A stretch of DNA of 64,000 bases from Paenibacillus catalpae (GCF_900112695.1 NZ_FOMT01000001.1:310001-374000); one strand, 5' to 3'; positions 42,035 through 50,988 are shown, counted from the stretch's first letter. The notes: a model not told the origin generated them from the sequence alone. Made by a program: numbers and translations.

Positions 42035-42748
42035 TTATCCTGAGGAGGTTTTGATGAGCTCATTGCCATGAATATCTAGAAGGGAATAAGCTCTCTCGAC
42101 CATGTCTTTATCTTTTTCGAAGAGATGAAGGGCTTTTTCGTGTATGCCGCTTGATTTAGCCACATGGTTTAATTGCTGAACCATAAATTCCGAGTTGCAT
42201 AAGGCAATGACCTTTTTGCTGTAGGTGGTCAGCTTTTGCTGGAATAAAACAGCCGCTTCCGATACTTCGGGGGAATAGACAACTGCTTCCCCATCGGTGG
42301 TTTTCATATTCCGGTGATCCACTAATATATTAAGCTCGTCCTTACCGTAAGCTGAGCAAATGCCAATGATAACGGAAGTTAAATAATCGACGTCTTTTTT
42401 GCCGGAGAACAGACCATTAACCTGGAATGCCAGCACTTTCTTGTCATTATCGATATGATAATGAAACCGATCCTTGAAGGGCACCAGGAAATTGCTGGAT
42501 TGATAATAACCAGCCGGAGTAGAAGGAGTAGAGGAGAATCTCTCACCGGAAAACAAATATTTAATAGAGATTTGAAGGGCATCCGCGATCTTCTCAATAT
42601 TTAATAAACTGAGATTGCGCTCTCCCCGCTCAACCCCGCTGATGTACGTTCGATCGAGTCCTGTCCGGTGAGCCAATAACTCTTGTGACATGCCGCTTCT
42701 TGCCCGCAATTCCTTGACTCTTTGTCCAAATTCGGAACGAATGTCCAT
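42035..42748 (-). CDS. XRE-family regulator fused to a SpoIIAA/STAS-like domain
   Basis: 237 residues. N-terminal helix-turn-helix (about 6-68: FGQRVKELRARSGMSQELLA, LDRTYISGVERGERNLSL, IEKIADALQISIKYLF) as in single-domain XRE and restriction-control proteins. The C-terminal 150 residues (FHYHIDNDKKVLAFQVNGLF, NILVDHRNMKTTDGE, TTYSKKVIALCNSEFMVQQL) have the alternating beta/alpha order and DHRNM loop typical of SpoIIAA-like/STAS folds. Such a fusion is uncommon. It may sense a nucleotide or partner protein rather than a sugar. Divergent from the AraR-like gene. Start ATG 42748. No clear target. Confidence 0.75.
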   Translation of the reverse strand: MDIRSEFGQRVKELRARSGMSQELLAHRTGLDRTYISGVERGERNLSLLNIEKIADALQISIKYLFSGERFSSTPSTPAGYYQSSNFLVPFKDRFHYHIDNDKKVLAFQVNGLFSGKKDVDYLTSVIIGICSAYGKDELNILVDHRNMKTTDGEAVVYSPEVSEAAVLFQQKLTTYSKKVIALCNSEFMVQQLNHVAKSSGIHEKALHLFEKDKDMVERAYSLLDIHGNELIKTSSG

Positions 42749-42883
42749 GAAGTTAATCCTCCAAACTTACGTTTTTATAAAATCGAATTTCGTTCATCAT
42801 TGGAAGAAAAGCTTCGTTCATTCTATTGGAATAGGATGGAACTGTCAATATAAGTAAAGCGAATCATTCGCGGAAAGCTGCTG

Positions 42884-42913
42884 TTGTTTAGTAAGGCATT
42901 TACAACGTATAGT
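42884..42913 (+). promoter_or_regulatory. Promoter of the AraR-like gene
   Basis: TTGTTT (42884-42889), 18-base spacer, TATAGT (42908-42913). The expected start (about 42920) falls within the GTG/GTG/ATG/TTG run of possible start codons, so the mRNA would be leaderless or nearly so. Confidence 0.6.
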
Positions 42914-42923
42914 AAAAGTGGTG

Positions 42924-44024
42924 ATGCCCTTGAAGGATATTCCATTGTATAAACAAATCCAGGAAGCTATTAAAAGTCAGATATCACTCGGGAATCTGCG
43001 TCCAGGCGACAGAATTCCATCGGAGATAGACTTGGCTGCCCAGTTTCATGTAAGTCTGATGACAACGAAAAATGCCTTAGCCGGTCTTGCGGAGGAGGGT
43101 ATTGTTGTCCGCTCGAAGGGCAAAGGCACCTTTGTTGCCGGACAAGCTCCCTACAAGCTTTTTTTCCCGGGGGAAGAAGGAAGCGGGATGAAGCTGCAGA
43201 TTCCGGTAAAGCCGCATCTGATCGGTATGATTATTCCGTCTATGCAGACGAAGGTCGAGCAGAGGCTGCTTGACGCGATTGAGAGTGCTGTCCACGGATT
43301 CGGCTATACGCTGGTGATTCGCGTTTCCAGAGGCTGTACCATGAAAGAGCTGCAGTCGCTTGAAGATCTTGGGGCGCTTGGCATCAGCGGACTCATCTTG
43401 TTCTCCATTGGGGCACAGCATGAGCGGAGAACAGTTGTGAGAGCAGAGGAGCTCGAGTGTCCCGTTGTTCTAATTGACCGCTATTATACAGACATACCGC
43501 TTGTAAGTGTCAGCTCTGATAATCAAGCCGGGGCACGTAAGGCGGTCGCTTATCTGGTCAAAAGAGGGCGCAGCCGGCTCGCCCTGCTGACGCCGCCAAT
43601 CGAGCATAGCGTTATGGCCGACAGGCTGGCCGGATTCGATTATGCTGTCAGGGAATATGGGATTGAGGAGTCCTCTGTTTTGCGTTATACCGTGCCCTAT
43701 GAGGTATTTAATGTTTCCAGGAAAGAAGGCGCGGAGCTGGTTGAGCAATGGATGCGGGAGCATCATGCCGGATTCTCCGGTTTAGTAGCAACAGATGTAG
43801 AGCTTGCCCGGCTGGCCTATCATGCTTTGAAGCGGATGTACCTGCTATCCGGAAAGCAACTGGTCACTTTCGATGACCCGGAAATTCCGGAGGTGGCGTT
43901 TATCCGTCAGAACGAGACGGCGATCGGCAGGAGAGCAGTCTCCTTGCTGATGGACCGCATCCTTCGCGGGGAGCGGCAGCAAGATAGATTTGTTATTCCG
44001 ACACAGCTGATATTACCCTCATAA
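42924..44024 (+). CDS. AraR-like GntR/LacI-type transcriptional repressor
   Basis: 366 residues if started at ATG 42924; GTG 42918/42921 and TTG 42930 are in frame. N-terminal GntR winged helix (about 5-75: PLYKQIQEAIKSQISLGNLR, GDRIPSEIDLAAQFHVSLMT, VRSKGKGTFVAG) joined to a LacI/periplasmic-binding-like effector domain (HLIGMIIPSMQ, VVLIDRYYTDIPLVSVSSDN, QLVTFDDPEIPEVAFIRQNE), the architecture of the arabinose repressor AraR. Convergent with the GH43 gene at 44073, so probably controls arabinan/arabinose genes in this region in response to a pentose. The exact effector is inferred only from context. Confidence 0.87.
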   Translation: MPLKDIPLYKQIQEAIKSQISLGNLRPGDRIPSEIDLAAQFHVSLMTTKNALAGLAEEGIVVRSKGKGTFVAGQAPYKLFFPGEEGSGMKLQIPVKPHLIGMIIPSMQTKVEQRLLDAIESAVHGFGYTLVIRVSRGCTMKELQSLEDLGALGISGLILFSIGAQHERRTVVRAEELECPVVLIDRYYTDIPLVSVSSDNQAGARKAVAYLVKRGRSRLALLTPPIEHSVMADRLAGFDYAVREYGIEESSVLRYTVPYEVFNVSRKEGAELVEQWMREHHAGFSGLVATDVELARLAYHALKRMYLLSGKQLVTFDDPEIPEVAFIRQNETAIGRRAVSLLMDRILRGERQQDRFVIPTQLILPS

Positions 44025-44025
44025 A

Positions 44026-44068
44026 AAGGCGAGGGCAGACCTCATCGTGGTCCGCCTTCGCCTTCTTT
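44026..44068. terminator. Bidirectional terminator between AraR-like and GH43 genes
   Basis: AAGGCGAGGGCAGACC (44026-44041) pairs with GGTCCGCCTTCGCCTT (44049-44064) at 14-15 of 16 positions, with A- and T-rich flanks. Confidence 0.8.
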
Positions 44069-44072
44069 GCTT

Positions 44073-46556
44073 TTATGGATTAACGCGGAAATTATCGAAC
44101 CTCGTATGATTGTTCATCGTGCGAAGACCAACCTTGCCATGGGTAAACGGATTACTGCTGTTGTCCGTATACGTAATCTTTGGAGTAGTCATATCGTTCA
44201 CATAGACTTTAATCGTTGTGCCAGAGGCTGTAACCTTCATATGATGCCAGCTTCCTGCCGCAAGTGTTGCCGGCGAAGAGGCGACTGCCGTATAGTTATA
44301 ATTCATCTTGCCCAAATAGACGCCGTCAGGCTTGATAAAAGCATAATAGCCTTGGATGTAATCCGGATTACTGACCAGGACGGTGCCGTTTGAAGGATTG
44401 TTCACCCGCACCAGCATGCCGGCATCCCCGGTAGAGTCGACCAGCTTAATATCCGATTCTACGGTATAGTCCGCCCAACGCTCATTGCCGATTGTTGTTT
44501 TACCAAAGCCTCCACCTGCGGAGTCCAGCTCGCCCGAGTTAACGGACCAGCTTCCTTCGAATCTTGTCCAGCCATTATCATTGCCGTCATTAAAGTCATC
44601 CAGCAGACTGGTGACCGCATCTCCCCGCGAGAATGTCATGCCCGAGAAGTCAAATTCGCCTTTGACAAATTCGAACCGGAGCTCATGATAGCCGGCTGTC
44701 AGGTAAATTCCTTTTTTGCTAGCCGTTGTCCAGCTCTCCCAATCACCGGAGCTTTGCACGCCTACAATACCGGTCAGGTCGGTTGCGCCGTCCCAGACGC
44801 GGAAGCTTGCATCCGTGTAAGTCGTGGCAAGGCGCGCATCCAGATCGTAGTAGCCGGTCTCGGCGACATTCACGCGGTATTTGAGCCACTCGCCGGTCTG
44901 ATTCCATCCGACGACATTTTTGCCTTCCGCTGCAGAGCTGCGGATGTCTACCGCTCCGCTTCGGTAAGCACCGCCGAGGTTCTCCGCGGTTAAGTCATGA
45001 TAGGCGGTTCCTTCCGCGCCATTCATATAATGAACGGCTTCAATTTTGCCAGGAAGAGGCTTGTATGCATTCCATGCGCTGCTTCCGTTCACTTTATTGC
45101 TAAATGCGGTGTAACCGAAGTCGGCATGGGCATCCGTTGTGGTGTATCCGATTTTGCCGCCGCCAAGACCGCTTATGGTCCGGGTTTGCTTCTTCATGCC
45201 ATCTACATAAACGGTAAAGCTGGCGCCAGCTTTCTCAACGCGGATCTGATGCCATTTGGTGTAATCACAGCCCGAAGGAAGGGCCGCATATTGCCATCCT
45301 TGGCTGACGCCTCCAACAACGAAATTCGTCTCCAAGCGGTTCAAGCTTCGGTTCAATACCGCAGCGCCGTAGTTGTTTTCATCCGTGTACGAAAATACAG
45401 CGCCGTATACCGGATTAGAGGTGGGGCCTTGCTTAATCTGCTTTGTGTTGAATTCAGCCGTGTAATCAGCTGCGGTACTCGTGCCGGTTACCTGGCGGTA
45501 GGTATTCGTGCTGCCAATCGTGTCCTGCCACATCAGCTCCTGATTGTAGATCCCCCATGTTCCGCCGCCGATATTCGACCAGCCGGTTCCGATGGAAGCG
45601 CGGTTAAAGCGGTCTTCGAAATCCGCCAGCTCGGGATTTTGCTGAGAAGCCGTTGTTGGACCAAGCACAATCATCTTGTCGCCGTTCCAGACGATGCGGT
45701 CAAGATTCATTTTCCGGCCCGGATAGATCAGATTTCCGCCAGAAGCATGGCTGTGATACACCATGAAGTCGGAATCCAGGTCGGGGCCTTTGATCATGCT
45801 GTTATGACCTAGTCCGACATTTGAGCCCTCGGTATCAATCAGTACGGGGTTCTGGCTAACCGCGGGTGCAAAGCCGGTAGTTGGGCTGGTACTGGTTGCG
45901 TAATCAACCCGGTATGCTGTGCTCCACACATGATTGCCGGTGTAAGTCATATAATATTTGCCGTTGCGTTTGAAGGTTGTCGATCCTTCGGTCCAGCCCG
46001 CCATGGATAAACCGGTGCCAACCGCAGCGCCAAAGGCAGTAGGGCTCGTCATCGGACGTGCGTTAATCGTATTGGATCCGGTCGAGTAGAAGTACCATTT
46101 GCCGTCATCATCAATATAGACATTGCCGTCGATGCCCATGCCGAGGTTGCCGGTTGCGAGCGTGAAAGGACCGGTTGGACTGGTACTCTGCAGCACATAA
46201 TGTCCGCCGCCGCCGGGTGAGGTGTACATATAGAACATGCCGTTCCAATAGACCACTTCGGGCGCATATGCAGCCTTGGTAACTGCTTCCGTCGTACACA
46301 AGCCGCGGTAGGTCCAATCGGTGAGATTGGCGGAGGACCAAACTTTTACGCCGATCTGATCGTCGACGGTGCTGACATAGAGGTAATAGGTACCGTTAAA
46401 CTTCAGAATATAAGGGTCGCCTTCGCCGTAGAAATCATTATTTGCCCAATGCCAGGAGTCTGTGATCGCGATAGGATTGCTGTACGCGCTAACCTGAAGC
46501 GGCATGAGCATAACGGCAGCGGCAGCGCTTATAATCAGCGTTTTCCATTTCTTCAA
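44073..46556 (-). CDS. Secreted GH43 arabinan-type glycosidase with beta-sandwich and CBM6-type modules
   Basis: 827 residues; TTG start at 46556 preceded by CAAGGAGATGATACTAG. Signal peptide about 1-25 (KKWKTLIISAAAAVMLMPLQ). GH43 propeller about 30-300 with the base Asp in GEGDPYILKFNGTYYLY, APEVVYWNGMFYMY, the middle Asp in GIDGNVYIDDDGKWYFY and the acid Glu in WTEGSTTFKRNGKYYMTY. Then a concanavalin-like module, a CBM6-type module (EAVHYMNGAEGTAYHD, WLKYRVNVAETGYYDLDARL) and a second concanavalin-like module at the C-terminus. No SLH repeats, so it should be secreted free or bound to substrate. Probable action on arabinan or arabinoxylan side chains. A cre-like site lies between promoter and start. 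Confidence 0.88.
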   Translation of the reverse strand: MKKWKTLIISAAAAVMLMPLQVSAYSNPIAITDSWHWANNDFYGEGDPYILKFNGTYYLYVSTVDDQIGVKVWSSANLTDWTYRGLCTTEAVTKAAYAPEVVYWNGMFYMYTSPGGGGHYVLQSTSPTGPFTLATGNLGMGIDGNVYIDDDGKWYFYSTGSNTINARPMTSPTAFGAAVGTGLSMAGWTEGSTTFKRNGKYYMTYTGNHVWSTAYRVDYATSTSPTTGFAPAVSQNPVLIDTEGSNVGLGHNSMIKGPDLDSDFMVYHSHASGGNLIYPGRKMNLDRIVWNGDKMIVLGPTTASQQNPELADFEDRFNRASIGTGWSNIGGGTWGIYNQELMWQDTIGSTNTYRQVTGTSTAADYTAEFNTKQIKQGPTSNPVYGAVFSYTDENNYGAAVLNRSLNRLETNFVVGGVSQGWQYAALPSGCDYTKWHQIRVEKAGASFTVYVDGMKKQTRTISGLGGGKIGYTTTDAHADFGYTAFSNKVNGSSAWNAYKPLPGKIEAVHYMNGAEGTAYHDLTAENLGGAYRSGAVDIRSSAAEGKNVVGWNQTGEWLKYRVNVAETGYYDLDARLATTYTDASFRVWDGATDLTGIVGVQSSGDWESWTTASKKGIYLTAGYHELRFEFVKGEFDFSGMTFSRGDAVTSLLDDFNDGNDNGWTRFEGSWSVNSGELDSAGGGFGKTTIGNERWADYTVESDIKLVDSTGDAGMLVRVNNPSNGTVLVSNPDYIQGYYAFIKPDGVYLGKMNYNYTAVASSPATLAAGSWHHMKVTASGTTIKVYVNDMTTPKITYTDNSSNPFTHGKVGLRTMNNHTRFDNFRVNP

Positions 46557-46595
46557 CTAGTATCATCTCCTTGAATAGTAGGTTGCGAACGCTTT

Positions 46596-46609
46596 GGTAA
46601 GCGTTTTCA
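46596..46609. promoter_or_regulatory. cre-like (CcpA) operator of the secreted GH43 gene
   Basis: GGTAAGCGTTTTCA, identical to the site at 2610-2623; read on the minus strand as TGAAAACGCTTACC it lies just downstream of a TATACT -10 hexamer, a typical roadblock/repression position. Confidence 0.65.
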
Positions 46610-46642
46610 AAACGTAGTATAGCAAACGACCGGCATGAGGAC

Positions 46643-46662
46643 TTATATCTAATTAGATATAA
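46643..46662. promoter_or_regulatory. 20-base perfect palindrome upstream of the GH43 promoter
   Basis: TTATATCTAATTAGATATAA is perfectly self-complementary over 20 bases. On the minus strand it sits just upstream of a weak -35, before TATACT, as expected of an activator site. The AraR-like regulator or a GH172/GH127-linked regulator could bind here; the region also lies 5' of the divergent GH172 gene. Confidence 0.6.
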
Positions 46663-46737
46663 AATATATGGCGTTTTTTTGGAGAGGTATAGCCTCTTTG
46701 GACGACGAATCGTTAGGACTGACTCGACCAATGCCTT

Positions 46738-46759
46738 ATTTATTATATTTATAATAAAT
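46738..46759. other. AT-rich inverted repeat upstream of the GH172 gene
   Basis: ATTTATTAT (46738-46746) / ATAATAAAT (46751-46759) with a 4-base loop, within the 267-base divergent spacer 46557-46823. Low sequence complexity makes a chance match plausible. Confidence 0.35.
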
Positions 46760-46823
46760 GTTATATTTTTGATATGTAATATAAGCGATGGGCATCATTA
46801 TCCGAACTCAGGGAGGAACAACG

Positions 46824-47984
46824 ATGGACAATCTTTATATGCGCAAAGAAGGCATTTCCAGAAGAAGCTCAAGCTGGGACCAAACGGGCGGCAATACCGA
46901 CCATATCAGAATAGACCCGGGAAAAACCAGTGTGATTGCAGATATCGAGGGATCAGGAGTTATCCAGCATATTTGGGTGACAATCGCTTCCTCTGAGAGC
47001 CATTATTTCCGGAAGATTGTGCTGCGGATGTATTGGGACGGCGAGCAGGAGCCTAGCGTGGAGGTGCCAATCGGCGATTTCTTTGGTGTTGGGCACGGCG
47101 TGGCAAGCCATTATGTCTCATTGCCGCTGAACATGATTACAACGCAAGGAATGATCGAGGATAAAGCGGCGATGAACTGCTTTTTCGAAATGCCTTTTAG
47201 CAGCGGTGCTCGGATTGAAATCGAGAATGAATGCGAGAAAGACATCGTCTTTTATTATTATGTAGACTACGTAGAGAAGCCTGTGCCGGAGGATGCATTC
47301 CGGTTCCATGCCCAGTTCCGCAGGGAAATGCCCACAAAGGGCCTCATTCATCTGGAAGGTCTGAAGGCAGAGCATGACAAGCAGGATTATGCTTTCTTCG
47401 CTAATGACATCGTCAATGCCGTTAAAAATCTCGACGGAGCAGATAATTATATTCTGCTCGAGGCTGAAGGCGAAGGCCATTATGTCGGCTGCAACCTGAG
47501 TATCGATAACATTGATCCGATTCCGGGAAACAGCTGGTTTGGCGAAGGAGACGATATGTTCTTCATCGACGATGAGCCGTGGCCTCCAAGGCTTCATGGC
47601 ACGGGGACAGAGGATTATTTTTGCGCGGCCTGGTGTTATCCTTCGGGTAAATATGACGGTCCGTATCACGGTATTTCGCTTGCCGCACCTGTACAAGGGA
47701 ATGGCCATGCCTGGACGGAGAAATCGCTTATTCCTACCGAGATGGATTATTCCGGCAAATGGACGACGTACCGGTTCCATATCGTCGATCCGATTATTTT
47801 CCGGAAGTCGATACGCTTTGGCATCGAGCATGGGCATGGCAATTGCCAATCGAATGATTACAGCTCGGTTGCTTATTGGTACCAAAGAGAGCCGCATAAG
47901 GCTTTTCCTCAAATTCTGCCTGTAGTGCAGCGGCTCCCGCTGTCGGAGCGGGCGAGCATGAGTCGTTTTCTTAAGAGCTTCTGA
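46824..47984 (+). CDS. GH172 family glycosidase (DUF2961)
   Basis: 386 residues from ATG 46824, after CAGGGAGGAACAACG. The DUF2961/GH172 pattern is complete: DHIRIDPGKTSVIADIEGSG, IQHIWVTI, LRMYWDGEQEPSVEVPIGDF, GVGHGVASHYVSLPLNM, and the conserved PPRLHGTGTEDYFCAAWCYP. GH172 enzymes include alpha-D-fructofuranosidase/arabinofuranosidase and difructose-anhydride-forming enzymes and act as oligomers. No signal peptide. Followed by GH127 26 bases later, so the pair is probably one transcript. With a GH127 partner the likely substrates are unusual arabinofuranose-containing oligosaccharides; this is inferred from context. Confidence 0.88.
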   Translation: MDNLYMRKEGISRRSSSWDQTGGNTDHIRIDPGKTSVIADIEGSGVIQHIWVTIASSESHYFRKIVLRMYWDGEQEPSVEVPIGDFFGVGHGVASHYVSLPLNMITTQGMIEDKAAMNCFFEMPFSSGARIEIENECEKDIVFYYYVDYVEKPVPEDAFRFHAQFRREMPTKGLIHLEGLKAEHDKQDYAFFANDIVNAVKNLDGADNYILLEAEGEGHYVGCNLSIDNIDPIPGNSWFGEGDDMFFIDDEPWPPRLHGTGTEDYFCAAWCYPSGKYDGPYHGISLAAPVQGNGHAWTEKSLIPTEMDYSGKWTTYRFHIVDPIIFRKSIRFGIEHGHGNCQSNDYSSVAYWYQREPHKAFPQILPVVQRLPLSERASMSRFLKSF

Positions 47985-48010
47985 CTATTTGCAGCCAAGG
48001 AGTGTATCTG

Positions 48011-49885
48011 ATGAATAAACTACTTCATACTCTTAAACAAACTCCGTTTGAGGAATTGCCTCTTGGGTCCATCCGGCCGTCAGGCTGGCTGAAGGATCAG
48101 CTGGAGATTCAGGCGGAAGGCATGACAGGGCATTTGGATGAGTTCTGGAGCCATGTCGGCCCAGACAGCGGGTGGCTGGGCGGTACGGGGGAAAGCTGGG
48201 AGAGAGGACCATACTATCTTGATGGCTTGCTCCCTCTTGCTTATCTGTTGGAAGATGAGAGATTGATAGGGAAGGTCAAGCCCTGGATCGAATGGACCCT
48301 CGCAAGCGCCAGGAAGGACGGACAGTTCGGTCCATCCTCGAATGATGACTGGTGGAGCCGGATGGTCATGCTGAAGGTGCTTATTCAGCATGCGGAATAT
48401 ACAGGTGATGAACGGGTCGTTCCGTTTATGACGGCCTATTTCAGATATCAGCTGAAGCATCTTCCGGATCGCCCGCTTGCCGATTGGGCGAAGGCAAGGG
48501 GCGGGGATAACCTGATCAGCGTGCATTGGCTGTATAACCGCACCGGTGAACCGTTTCTGCTGGAGCTGGCACAATTGCTCGGCGAACAGACCGAGGATTG
48601 GAAGGGACTGTACGAGCAGTTCCCGTATTGGTACCGCCAAACGTCATTCGACCACCGTATTCACGTTGTGAACGTGGCGATGTCCTTCAAGCAGCCGGCG
48701 CTGCGTTATCTGCAGTCAGGCGATGAGTCGGATAAAGCCGCCGTGTATAATGGGATTCAAGAGGTAATGACCTACCACGGGCAAGTAAACGGAATGTTCT
48801 CGGGCGATGAATGGCTGGCCGGCACTCATCCAAGTCAAGGGACGGAGCTGTGCGCGGTCGTCGAATATATGTACTCGTTGGAGCAGCTTGTACGTATTAC
48901 CGGAGACGGTTATTTCGGGGATGTGTTGGAGAAGGTGGCTTATAACGCGCTGCCTGCCGCAATTAGTCCGGATTGGAAGGTTCACCAGTATGACCAGCAG
49001 GCGAATCAGATTATGTGCACACACGCGAAACGGAATTGGACGGAAAATAATAACGATGCCAATCTGTTTGGTATCGAACCGCACTTTGGCTGTTGTACCG
49101 CCAATATGCATCAAGGCTGGCCGAAATTCACGGCCAGGCTGTGGATGGCAGCCGCGGACGGCGGACTTGCGGCCATTTCCTATGCGCCTTGCCGCGTGAC
49201 GGCACGCGTAGGGGCGGATAAGAGTACGAATGCGGTAATCCATGTCGAGACCGCGTATCCGTTCCGGGATACAGTCAACATAAGGGTCGAGCTGAATTCG
49301 CCGGAGACGTTTGCGATGAAGCTCAGGATTCCGGTGTGGTGCATGGCGCCAACGCTGCTAATCAACGGTGAGCTTTATCCGCTGCATGCCGTTCAAGGGT
49401 TCGCTTCTGTTCACCGTACATGGACGGAGCAGGATGAGCTCGTGCTTACGCTGCCCAAGCAAGCCGCGCTTATCCCGCGCGCAAATGGTGCGGTTGGCGT
49501 TCAATATGGACCTATCATGCTGGCTATTCCCGTCAAGGAACATTGGCAGAAGCACCGTACCTACCCGCCATATCATGACTGGGAGCTGTATCCGCAATCG
49601 CCGTGGAATTACGGCGTTGAGCTTAATGAGCAGATCATTGCGGATAAAAGCAGAATAACCGAGGACGAGATTGGCAGACAGCCCTTTAAGGCGGAGCATT
49701 CCCCGCTGCGCATGCGGGTCCATGCGCGCAGGCTGCCTATGTGGACGATGGAGATGAATTCCGCCGGAACGCCGCCGGTCAGTCCGGTCACTAGCAAAGA
49801 GCCAGTAGAGCAAATCGAGCTTGTTCCGTATGGCTGCGCAAGACTGAGAATTGCGGAGTTTCCTGTTCTGCGAGTTTCCGAGTAA
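48011..49885 (+). CDS. GH127 beta-L-arabinofuranosidase family enzyme
   Basis: 624 residues from ATG 48011 (CAAGGAGTG upstream); GTG 48002 is an alternative. The alpha/alpha-barrel of GH127 carries the zinc/cysteine centre: E279 and C281 in GTELCAVVEYMYS, and C361-C362 in PHFGCCTANMHQGWPKF, corresponding to E338, C340, C417 and C418 of the Bifidobacterium longum enzyme, where C417 is the nucleophile. C-terminal beta-sandwich from about residue 400. No signal peptide, so cytoplasmic. Family reaction: release of beta-L-arabinofuranose from oligosaccharides (plant hydroxyproline-linked arabinan or side chains). Co-transcribed with GH172. Terminator follows. Confidence 0.9.
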   Translation: MNKLLHTLKQTPFEELPLGSIRPSGWLKDQLEIQAEGMTGHLDEFWSHVGPDSGWLGGTGESWERGPYYLDGLLPLAYLLEDERLIGKVKPWIEWTLASARKDGQFGPSSNDDWWSRMVMLKVLIQHAEYTGDERVVPFMTAYFRYQLKHLPDRPLADWAKARGGDNLISVHWLYNRTGEPFLLELAQLLGEQTEDWKGLYEQFPYWYRQTSFDHRIHVVNVAMSFKQPALRYLQSGDESDKAAVYNGIQEVMTYHGQVNGMFSGDEWLAGTHPSQGTELCAVVEYMYSLEQLVRITGDGYFGDVLEKVAYNALPAAISPDWKVHQYDQQANQIMCTHAKRNWTENNNDANLFGIEPHFGCCTANMHQGWPKFTARLWMAAADGGLAAISYAPCRVTARVGADKSTNAVIHVETAYPFRDTVNIRVELNSPETFAMKLRIPVWCMAPTLLINGELYPLHAVQGFASVHRTWTEQDELVLTLPKQAALIPRANGAVGVQYGPIMLAIPVKEHWQKHRTYPPYHDWELYPQSPWNYGVELNEQIIADKSRITEDEIGRQPFKAEHSPLRMRVHARRLPMWTMEMNSAGTPPVSPVTSKEPVEQIELVPYGCARLRIAEFPVLRVSE

Positions 49886-49903
49886 CGATTCCATTCGCAT
49901 AAA

Positions 49904-49953
49904 AAACGGCCTAATCCCTAGCGAAGCAGGGGGATTAGGCCGTTTCCTTTTTT
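49904..49953. terminator. Bidirectional terminator after the GH127 gene
   Basis: Perfect 15-bp stem AAACGGCCTAATCCC / GGGATTAGGCCGTTT, A-run before and CCTTTTTT after; serves the convergent ArsR gene as well. Confidence 0.93.
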
Positions 49954-50008
49954 AAGTAGCGAATTCATGAAAGCTGATTATCGGGTTATCGAATCGTGAC
50001 GCAAAAAA

Positions 50009-50941
50009 TTAATCGGCCTTACTGCGATCCTTATAATACACATTCACCGTAATGTCCTGCTTGTAGTTGCCGAAATGCTTGCCGAACAGGCTTATGCCGC
50101 CGCAGTGGCGGGCAGTCTCAAGGGAGGCGAGCTTGAACCGGAAATCCTCGCCCAGCTTTAAGCCTACATCCTTAATGGTCACGTTGGACAGCTTGACGCC
50201 GTCAAGAAACGTACCGGATTCCTGGATGGACAAGCTCTTCAGCAGACCGTTCTGCGTACCCAGCTGCCACCAGGCAGGGGTTAGCGCCCCGCGTTTGCTG
50301 CCGAAGTCACCCGGACAGGTCCATACGCCAACCTCGATATCATTAATGAAAAAGCTGATGTCGGACGGCCAATTCTCGTTATAGGAGGGAGCTTCGGAGC
50401 AAAGCTCTAATGAGATATCCAGCTGCTCGGCCGTTTGGGCGGCATGCAGGTAATTCGGAATCCGGTATTCGACATATCCGCTGCCGAACCACAGATGGGC
50501 TGCATTCATCCGTTCCGGATTCGAGAAGTACCTTGGATCATCCACAAGTCCTAATATTTTACTTTCGGAGGCAAGACCGCAGGTTGGCTTCACGGCATAA
50601 TCCGAGTATTGTCCGATCGGAATCTCTACGGTGTACTTCGTAGCGGCTTCCACGGCAGGATCTGGCGCAACGGAACGAAGCTGCAGAGTAAGGGAATCGA
50701 TTGCGATCGAGCACATCTTGGGGCTTCCTCTTGTGCCGGACAAGCTTTCGGTCTTGATCAGACCGCCTTCCTCCATCTTCTGAATATGCTTCGTTACGAT
50801 AGCTGACGACAGCCCAAGCGCCTCGGCAAGTTCTTTGATGCTCATTGGTCCGTTATTTAACAGCTCGATCATTTTGACCCTTGTTTCAGACGAGAAACAT
50901 TCGAGCATCGTCATATATTTGGTGCTGACTTGTATATGCAT
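50009..50941 (-). CDS. ArsR-type winged-helix regulator with large C-terminal domain
   Basis: 310 residues from ATG at 50941 (GAGGAATCTGAC upstream); ATG 50965 is an alternative adding eight residues. N-terminal ArsR winged helix (about 8-75: LECFSSETRVKMIELLNNGP, SIKELAEALGLSSAIVTKHI, KMEEGGLIKTE). Residues about 100-310 are a beta-rich domain (VEYRIPNYLHAAQTAEQLDI, SFFINDIEVGVWTCPGDFG) absent from metal-sensing ArsR proteins; it may bind a carbohydrate. Cys residues typical of metal-sensing sites are not arranged as expected. Divergent from the GH2 gene, with two 26-base repeats between them, suggesting it represses that gene. Size and context are both unusual for ArsR. Confidence 0.82.
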   Translation of the reverse strand: MHIQVSTKYMTMLECFSSETRVKMIELLNNGPMSIKELAEALGLSSAIVTKHIQKMEEGGLIKTESLSGTRGSPKMCSIAIDSLTLQLRSVAPDPAVEAATKYTVEIPIGQYSDYAVKPTCGLASESKILGLVDDPRYFSNPERMNAAHLWFGSGYVEYRIPNYLHAAQTAEQLDISLELCSEAPSYNENWPSDISFFINDIEVGVWTCPGDFGSKRGALTPAWWQLGTQNGLLKSLSIQESGTFLDGVKLSNVTIKDVGLKLGEDFRFKLASLETARHCGGISLFGKHFGNYKQDITVNVYYKDRSKAD

Positions 50942-50988
50942 GTCAGATTCCTCGCTTTCATTCATCTTCGCTATTATATAACCTAAAT

